A stretch of 9,449 nt of DNA from Halobacteriales archaeon QS_9_68_42 (GTDB taxonomy: Archaea; Halobacteriota; Halobacteria; Halobacteriales; Haloarculaceae), in NCBI GenBank assembly GCA_003022905.1, contig PXSE01000011.1, positions 1,408 to 10,856 on the forward strand, read 5' to 3'. The translations under genes and the position numbers were made by a program. Positions 5,441 through 9,449 of this stretch are shown in pieces; position 1 is the stretch's first letter; the number at the start of each line of letters is the position of its first letter. The notes under the pieces are model-generated. The model searched no databases, was not told where the DNA came from, and worked only from the letters and a program-made list of their open reading frames with translations.

Positions 5441-5836
5441 GTGGCCGACAACAGCTACGGCGCGATTCACCGGTACGAGCCGGCCCGCGAGAGCACCGTC
5501 GCGGCGATCACCATCGTCCTGCTGTCGGTGCTGCAGATCGTGCTGGTCGGCCTGTTCACCTACGGCCTGACGGCCGGGTGGGCGGTCGGCACGTCGACCG
5601 GCAGCGAGGCCGGCAACGTGCTGCTCGGCCTGCTGCTGGCGGGCGTGTTCATCAACCTCGCGTTCATTCTACTGTTGTACCGCAAGGAGTTCCTCCCGGA
5701 CGTGATGGTCGTCAAGAAGCGCCGCCGCAAGTGGGAGGACCTCTACATCGAGGAGGACGACATGTACGGCGAGGAGATCACCGACGGCGCGGTCGAGAAG
5801 CTGAAGCGTGCGGTGTACCCCTACTACAAAAAATAA
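5441..5836 (+). CDS. Small two-helix membrane protein between halocyanin and Rieske genes (DUF7318-like, from memory)
   Basis: Protein of 131 residues, function unknown. There are two long hydrophobic segments, about 19-45 and 57-80, joined by a short Gly/Ser/Thr loop. A hydrophilic C-terminal half follows: a basic patch VKKRRRKW (91-98) just inside the membrane, an acidic stretch (99-112), and the Tyr/Lys end KLKRAVYPYYKK. By the positive-inside rule both termini face the cytoplasm. The GTG start is supported by a full Shine-Dalgarno sequence. The gene starts 2 bases after the halocyanin stop, and its TAA overlaps the Rieske ATG by one base (TAATG), so it is translated within the same transcript as the redox subunits. 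There are no Cys residues and no obvious haem-ligand pair. A small accessory subunit of the bc-type complex is the best guess. Confidence 0.85.
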   Translation: MADNSYGAIHRYEPARESTVAAITIVLLSVLQIVLVGLFTYGLTAGWAVGTSTGSEAGNVLLGLLLAGVFINLAFILLLYRKEFLPDVMVVKKRRRKWEDLYIEEDDMYGEEITDGAVEKLKRAVYPYYKK

Positions 5837-6687
5837 TGAGCGAGGACAAGTATCCCGGCGAGTCGGGACGTCGGCGGTTCGTCAAGGGCGTCGTCGGGAG
5901 CGCGGCCCTCTCGGGGGTCGGGGTCGCCGGCGCCACGAGCATCAACCTGACGACCCAGCCCTCCGGGGGCGGCGGCGGCCCCACCGAGTTCGTCGGCATC
6001 AGCCTCGTAGGCGGCCCCGCCCCCCGCGGGATGCCGTACATTCCCGTCGAAATCGACGACGAGGGGTTCATCAGCGGGGTCTGGCCGGAGGCCGAGGAGG
6101 TGACCGAGGGCGGCACGACCTACCAGGTCGCCGAGTCCGAGGTCGGCGGCCAGAGCTACTCCACGGAGTGGTTCCAGTACTGCGGGCGGCAGAACGCCGG
6201 TGGCGTCCAGCCGGACGCCGAGGCGGACAACTACTTCACGTCGCTCGGGGAGGGCGACACGCCCTACGAGTGGCAGGCCGAGGAGCTCTCGGAGGGCGAC
6301 CGCCTCAACGTCGACGACTTCTCGGGCTACGAGGAGTGGGGCAACGGCATCGGCGACGGGGGCGTCGGCAAGCCCGCCCGGGCCACCTGGCGCTCGGAGG
6401 GCCTCGAAGGGGAACTGCCCGTGACCATCATCCGGAGCACCCGCATCGAGGAGAAGGCCCAGCGGGACGACGAGGTCGGCGAGTGGTACGCCGGGGCCTC
6501 CAGCCGGGGCGTCATCGCGTACCTGAACGTCTGTACGCACTTCTGCTGTGTGCCCGGCTACAAGGAGACCGACAGTTCGGCCCAGTACGACATCGCGGAC
6601 GGCGTGTACTGCCAGTGCCACCAGTCCCAGTACGACCCGTTCACCCCCGAGTTCGGCACGTTCGTGTCGCTACCCAGACCTGATTAA
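5836..6687 (+). CDS. Rieske [2Fe-2S] iron-sulfur protein of the bc-type complex
   Basis: Takes electrons from quinol at the Qo site of cytochrome b and hands them on, here probably to halocyanin, outside the membrane. It has 283 residues. The N-terminus GRRRFVKGVVGSAALSGVGVAG (11-32) is a twin-arginine signal that probably stays as the membrane anchor, as in other Rieske proteins. The cluster motifs are CTHFCC (233-238) and CQCHQSQYDP (259-268): ligands C233, H235, C259 and H262, with C238 and C261 placed for the conserved disulfide. The protein ends about 20 residues after the cluster, with PEFGTFVSLPRP resembling the usual C-terminal loop. Two oddities: a long acidic region (about 50-200) before the cluster domain with a lone C116, and an extra C237. 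The ATG overlaps the preceding stop by one base. Family assignment is secure. Confidence 0.93.
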   Translation: MSEDKYPGESGRRRFVKGVVGSAALSGVGVAGATSINLTTQPSGGGGGPTEFVGISLVGGPAPRGMPYIPVEIDDEGFISGVWPEAEEVTEGGTTYQVAESEVGGQSYSTEWFQYCGRQNAGGVQPDAEADNYFTSLGEGDTPYEWQAEELSEGDRLNVDDFSGYEEWGNGIGDGGVGKPARATWRSEGLEGELPVTIIRSTRIEEKAQRDDEVGEWYAGASSRGVIAYLNVCTHFCCVPGYKETDSSAQYDIADGVYCQCHQSQYDPFTPEFGTFVSLPRPD

Positions 6688-6689
6688 CA

Positions 6690-7499
6690 ATGAGTCTCGA
6701 ACGCAAAGACGAACACGACCACGAAGCGTGGATGGAAAGCAAGGAGCTCTCGCCCATCGAGGAGGTGTACCTGACGGTGCTCATCTGGCTGGACCGTCGG
6801 CTTCGCATCGTCGACTACCTCGAGCTGCTGGAGGACATGTACTACAAGACGAACCTCCAGATGCCGAAGAGCCACACCGAGCAGTACAACCTCGACAACA
6901 AGTTCTGGTACTGGTACCCCTTGTACGCGCTCGGGTCGTTCAGCACCATCGCCTACGTCGTCGCCTCCATTAGCGGGGCGCTCCTCGGCTTCTACTACGC
7001 GCCGTCGACGAGTACCATCGGCGGGGACACCCTCCGGACGGTCGCGTACTCGAACGTCCTGTTCATCATGGGCGACCTGAACTTCGGGCTGTTCCTCCGG
7101 AGCCTCCATCGGTGGTCCGCGCAGGTGATGACCGCCGCGGTGTTCCTGCACATGCTCCGGGTGTACTTCACCGGGGCGTACAAGGAGCCCCGCGAGCTGA
7201 ACTGGATTATCGGCATCGTCCTCATCTCGCTGACGATGGTGTTCGGCTACACCGGCTACCTGCTGCCGTGGAGCCAGCTCTCGTACTGGGCCGGCCAGAT
7301 CGGCGTCGAGATGGCACTGTCCATCCCGCTCATCGGCGAGTGGGTCGCACAGCTCATCTTCGGCGGCTTCACGCTCGGGGAGGCGACGCTACAACGGATG
7401 TACATCCTGCACGTCTTCCTGTTGCCGTTCGTGGTGACGGCGCTCATCGCCGTCCACATCGGCATCGTCTGGATGCAGGGCATCGCGGAACCCCACTGA
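6690..7499 (+). CDS. petB: Cytochrome b6-like subunit (N-terminal half of cytochrome b, di-haem)
   Basis: Haem-bearing membrane core of the quinol-oxidising complex, 269 residues, equivalent to cytochrome b6 or the first four helices of cytochrome b. A charged N-terminus and amphipathic stretch (1-70) precede helices at about 75-103, 140-161, 172-192 and 236-259. The haem ligands are H140 and H154 in the second helix (13 residues between) and H241 and H256 in the fourth (14 between); the 14-residue gap is the b6f-type spacing. Other conserved features are NFGLFLRSLHRWSA (131-144), YKEPRELNW (164-172) and GYLLPW (189-194) near the Qo site. There is no cysteine in the protein: the position matching the haem c_n cysteine of cytochrome b6 (YCLG) reads YALG (79-82). 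The ATG lies 2 bases after the Rieske stop; no Shine-Dalgarno sequence is visible. Confidence 0.95.
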   Translation: MSLERKDEHDHEAWMESKELSPIEEVYLTVLIWLDRRLRIVDYLELLEDMYYKTNLQMPKSHTEQYNLDNKFWYWYPLYALGSFSTIAYVVASISGALLGFYYAPSTSTIGGDTLRTVAYSNVLFIMGDLNFGLFLRSLHRWSAQVMTAAVFLHMLRVYFTGAYKEPRELNWIIGIVLISLTMVFGYTGYLLPWSQLSYWAGQIGVEMALSIPLIGEWVAQLIFGGFTLGEATLQRMYILHVFLLPFVVTALIAVHIGIVWMQGIAEPH

Positions 7500-7503
7500 G
7501 ACA

Positions 7504-8367
7504 ATGAGCGAGGAAAAACCCAACCCCGACGGCGGAACCGAGGCACGGACCGACGGCGTCTCCGAGCCGGACGGCTCGGGGGCTCGTCGAGCCGTACGAA
7601 CGGACGGCGGGAGCGACGCACGGTCCGACGGTGGGACCGGCATCGTCCCCCAGGACGACCAGGCGCCGACCTGGTCGGAGCGCAAGGAGCGCACCCAGGG
7701 GCTCTCGCGGCTCACCTACGAGTACTTCGAGCGCTCCCGCCGGGAGGACGAGGACCTCCGGCAGGCCTCCGACTACGTCGAACGGGACGTGCTGGCGTTC
7801 CCCACCTGGCCCCACGAAATGATTCGCAACCTGGCGCTGACGTCGTTCTTTGTCGGGCTGATGTTCTTCATCTCGGCGGCCGTGCCGCCGCACCTCCCTG
7901 GCCCGGCAAACGCCAACTCGACGCCGGCGGTCATCCTGCCGGACTGGTACCTCTACTGGTCGTTCGGCCTGCTGAAGCTGACGCCGCTGAACCCCGAACT
8001 CGCTCTCTTGGGCGGCGAAAAGCTTGTCAGCGACCGCGTGTACGGCGTCGTCGCCAACCTGATCGTGGTCGGGTTCATCTCCATCGTGCCGTTCCTCAAC
8101 AAGGGTGCGGCCCGCCGACCCGTCGAGGAGCCCTTCTGGGCGGCCATCGGCGTCAGCGGCGTCGTCTTCGCATTCACCATCGCCGTGCTGGCGGTCAAGA
8201 ACCTCGTCACCGGCACGTTCCCCATCGGGAACCACGAACTGTTCGACGTGACGTTCCTGCTGCCGCTCGTGGCGGCGTTCCTCTCGTACGCGGTGCTGAA
8301 GACGATGCGCGAGGGGTACATGTTCGAGCTCAACCGGCGGTACTTCCGGCTCCGCCCGCCGAAGTAA
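7504..8367 (+). CDS. petD: Subunit-IV-like C-terminal half of cytochrome b with PDWY Qo motif
   Basis: Completes the cytochrome b fold: 287 residues, corresponding to helices E to G/H of cytochrome b or subunit IV of b6f. The first 95 or so residues are a hydrophilic, acidic, probably cytoplasmic extension; its start contains three imperfect copies of a hexapeptide (ARTDGV at 14-19, VRTDGG at 31-36, ARSDGG at 39-44). The membrane part begins with WPHEMIRNLALTS (102-114). The Qo-site motif is PDWY (146-149) within ILPDWYLYWSFGLLKL. Further hydrophobic segments lie at about 106-127, 179-198, 212-233 and 246-266. There is no cysteine and so no haem c. ATG 7504 is 4 bases after the petB stop. This is the last gene of the tightly packed part of the operon. 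Confidence 0.92.
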   Translation: MSEEKPNPDGGTEARTDGVSEPDGSGARRAVRTDGGSDARSDGGTGIVPQDDQAPTWSERKERTQGLSRLTYEYFERSRREDEDLRQASDYVERDVLAFPTWPHEMIRNLALTSFFVGLMFFISAAVPPHLPGPANANSTPAVILPDWYLYWSFGLLKLTPLNPELALLGGEKLVSDRVYGVVANLIVVGFISIVPFLNKGAARRPVEEPFWAAIGVSGVVFAFTIAVLAVKNLVTGTFPIGNHELFDVTFLLPLVAAFLSYAVLKTMREGYMFELNRRYFRLRPPK

Positions 8368-8385
8368 CGCGCTCTTTGTTCCGGC

Positions 8386-8393
8386 AGTTTTAG
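8386..8393 (+). promoter_or_regulatory. TATA-like element for a possible separate start at 8419
   Basis: AGTTTTAG, in the 51-base gap after the cytochrome b gene, is centred about 29 bases upstream of the ATG at 8419, the leaderless spacing seen also for halocyanin. The T-rich CTCTTTGTT (8372-8380) just after the preceding stop could serve as the T-rich 3' end of the main operon transcript. This suggests the last two small genes can be expressed apart from the redox core. Based on position and composition. Confidence 0.4.
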
Positions 8394-8418
8394 TGCGCAT
8401 CCGTCCTTCCATTCGACA

Positions 8419-8811
8419 ATGGCCGACCAGACGAGCGGCCGTCCCGCCGAAGGCCCGGCCGACGCCGGCGACCCGGCCGACGGAGCGGACAAGCCGAGCG
8501 ACGGCGGGGAGCCCCCGGACGACGCCGACGCGCCGGACGGCGATGTCGTCGTTCCGCTACGACTGTACAAGACGGTCACCGTCTTCTCGACGCTCATCGC
8601 CATCGTCGCCATCCTCGCGGGGTTCGTGCTGCTGGACCGGGGCACCCAGCGGGCGACGGCCAGCCCCGAGGAGGTGAGCCTGCCGCTTGTCGCGCTGGGG
8701 CTGGCGCTCATCGTCGGCGGGAGCGCCGTCTACGCCTTCTCGACGCGGTTTCGGACCACGAGAATGGGAAAGTCTAAGGACGACACCGACGAAGGCTCGG
8801 ACGATGGCTGA
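8419..8811 (+). CDS. Small two-helix membrane protein downstream of cytochrome b (DUF7315-like, from memory)
   Basis: Protein of 130 residues, function unknown. Residues 1-42 are low-complexity, rich in Asp, Ala, Gly and Pro and strongly acidic, probably cytoplasmic and disordered. Two hydrophobic segments follow at about 50-73 and 87-108 with a short loop between, then a basic patch (STRFRTTRMGKSK, 108-120) and an acidic tail. The basic flanks place both termini inside. The last 8 bases overlap the start of the next gene, so the two are co-translated. The gap of 51 bases from the cytochrome b gene, with its own TATA-like tract, separates it from the main operon. The absence of Cys and His in the helices argues against a cofactor role. 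It is a candidate accessory or assembly protein of the complex by position only. Confidence 0.8.
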   Translation: MADQTSGRPAEGPADAGDPADGADKPSDGGEPPDDADAPDGDVVVPLRLYKTVTVFSTLIAIVAILAGFVLLDRGTQRATASPEEVSLPLVALGLALIVGGSAVYAFSTRFRTTRMGKSKDDTDEGSDDG

Positions 8812-9073
8812 CGAATTCGCAAAGGGCTTTGCAATACTCACCGGCGGCGGGATGGTGTGGATGGCCATCTCCGCCTGGCTGACCACCGAGAGCTTCGAGG
8901 GTCGACAGCTTCTCGCGGCACCGCCGGAGGACCCCGGCACCTACGCCGAGTTGGCCCTGCTGGTCCGGGACGTCACGACGTGGTTCATCGTTTTCGGCGT
9001 GCTGACGTTCTGGGTTGCGATTCCGGCCGTCCGGGAGCTCCGGGAGTACCTCGAGGGCCGCTCGGAGACCTGA
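8804..9073 (+). CDS. Small two-helix membrane protein overlapping the preceding gene (DUF7314-like, from memory)
   Basis: Protein of 89 residues, function unknown. Hydrophobic segments lie at about 8-28 (FAILTGGGMVWMAISAWL) and 57-75 (VTTWFIVFGVLTFWVAI), with a hydrophilic loop of about 28 residues between them and a charged C-terminal helix (REYLEGR). The frame is open further upstream, but ATG 8804 is preferred: it gives a Met-Ala-Asp start like its neighbours, begins just before the first helix, and overlaps the previous gene by 8 bases, a common coupling arrangement. It converges tail-to-tail, with a 10-base gap, on the membrane protein at 9084. No cofactor motif is present. Confidence 0.78.
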   Translation: MADEFAKGFAILTGGGMVWMAISAWLTTESFEGRQLLAAPPEDPGTYAELALLVRDVTTWFIVFGVLTFWVAIPAVRELREYLEGRSET

Positions 9074-9083
9074 CCGGGCGGGG

Positions 9084-9449
9084 TTAGACGACCGCGTTCC
9101 AGTAGGGGCTGACGACGAAGAACAGCGCCTGGTAGGCGATGTACAGCAGCGCGACGGTCGAGGCGCCGATGGCGCCCCACGGCCGCTCTATCTCCCAGCC
9201 CTGGCGGGCCTCGACCTTCCGGGATTCGAACTCGAAGAAGTCCGTCAGGAAGAGACCGACGACCAGAAGCGAGACGATCATGCCGGCGTGGCGCTCGACG
9301 GTGAGGTAGTAGAACCCCCCGACCACGAGCAGGAAGTTGGTGGCGACCCGGAGCGGGTTGCGGCTGATGGCCTCGACGCCCTCCTCGGCCTGGCTGGCGA
9401 TGCGGTTGTACTCGATGCCGCGGCCGACCATGTTGAGGACGATGAGCAC
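9084..9449 (-). CDS. Uncharacterised membrane protein, N-terminus beyond window (DUF7313-like, from memory)
   Basis: C-terminal 121 residues of a multi-helix membrane protein on the minus strand, reading in from the right edge. Three hydrophobic segments are visible at about 34-50, 54-74 and 92-114, and the first residues (LIVLNMV) look like the end of another helix. A conserved-looking LFLTDFFEFESRKVEARQ stretch (66-83) lies between the second and third, and a soluble segment with EEGVEAISRNPLRVATNF (22-39) precedes the first. The codon at 9449-9447 reads GTG and could formally be a start, but it would begin within a hydrophobic helix, so truncation by the window edge is more likely. Function is unknown; it is tail-to-tail with the small gene at 8804, and no terminator-like hairpin fits in the 10-base gap. 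Confidence 0.75.
   Translation of the reverse strand: MLIVLNMVGRGIEYNRIASQAEEGVEAISRNPLRVATNFLLVVGGFYYLTVERHAGMIVSLLVVGLFLTDFFEFESRKVEARQGWEIERPWGAIGASTVALLYIAYQALFFVVSPYWNAVV

Noticed and set aside
7540..7640. Possible direct DNA repeats in the start of the cytochrome b C-terminal gene
   Set aside because: The copies are imperfect at DNA level and unevenly spaced; they look like low-complexity acidic coding sequence rather than a mobile or CRISPR-type repeat.
1..9449. CRISPR array, insertion sequence, integrase site, tRNA or rRNA
   Set aside because: No regularly spaced repeats, transposase or integrase motifs, terminal inverted repeats with target duplication, or tRNA-like cloverleaf was seen; coding density and composition look uniform.

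Overview
The window is about 9.4 kb of GC-rich DNA from a halophilic archaeon (class Halobacteria). The evidence is acidic proteins rich in Asp and Glu, strong GC bias at third codon positions, a gene for the archaeal lipid enzyme sn-glycerol-1-phosphate dehydrogenase, Tat-type signals on exported redox proteins, and halocyanin (blue copper) genes next to a split cytochrome b. The sequence alone does not fix the genus. Nothing points to a mobile element, CRISPR array, tRNA or rRNA. The longest stretch without a gene is about 180 bases (1136-1315), so every gap is short.

Left part (1-3133): the C-terminal part of an NAD-dependent epimerase/dehydratase (cut by the window edge) converges on a PsiE-family membrane protein. 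Divergent from that lies egsA (archaeal membrane-lipid backbone synthesis), followed after 72 bases by nth (endonuclease III, base excision repair). The egsA-nth gap is packed with inverted repeats, including a 12-bp bulged hairpin ending one base before the nth start.

Right part (3183-9449): a respiratory locus. Its core is a tight five-gene operon at 4752-8367: Tat-exported, C-terminally anchored halocyanin; a small two-helix membrane protein; a Rieske [2Fe-2S] protein; a cytochrome b6-like subunit with four haem histidines; and a subunit-IV-like cytochrome b C-terminal half carrying a PDWY Qo motif. Junctions are 2 bases, a 1-base overlap, 2 bases and 4 bases. It is flanked by five small membrane proteins of unknown function: a divergent pair upstream (3183-3665 minus, 3753-4625 plus), two overlapping genes downstream (8419-8811, 8804-9073), and a convergent partial gene at the right edge (9084-9449 minus). 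From memory, haloarchaeal annotations give proteins in these positions names such as DUF7321, DUF7319, DUF7318, DUF7315, DUF7314 and DUF7313; I could not check this.

Together the operon most likely encodes a quinol-oxidising bc/b6f-type complex that passes electrons from the quinone (menaquinone in most haloarchaea) through cytochrome b and the Rieske centre to a membrane-tethered blue copper protein. There is no cytochrome c1 or f gene here and no CxxCH haem-c motif in the proteins of the locus. The conserved-looking small membrane proteins are candidates for accessory subunits or assembly factors.
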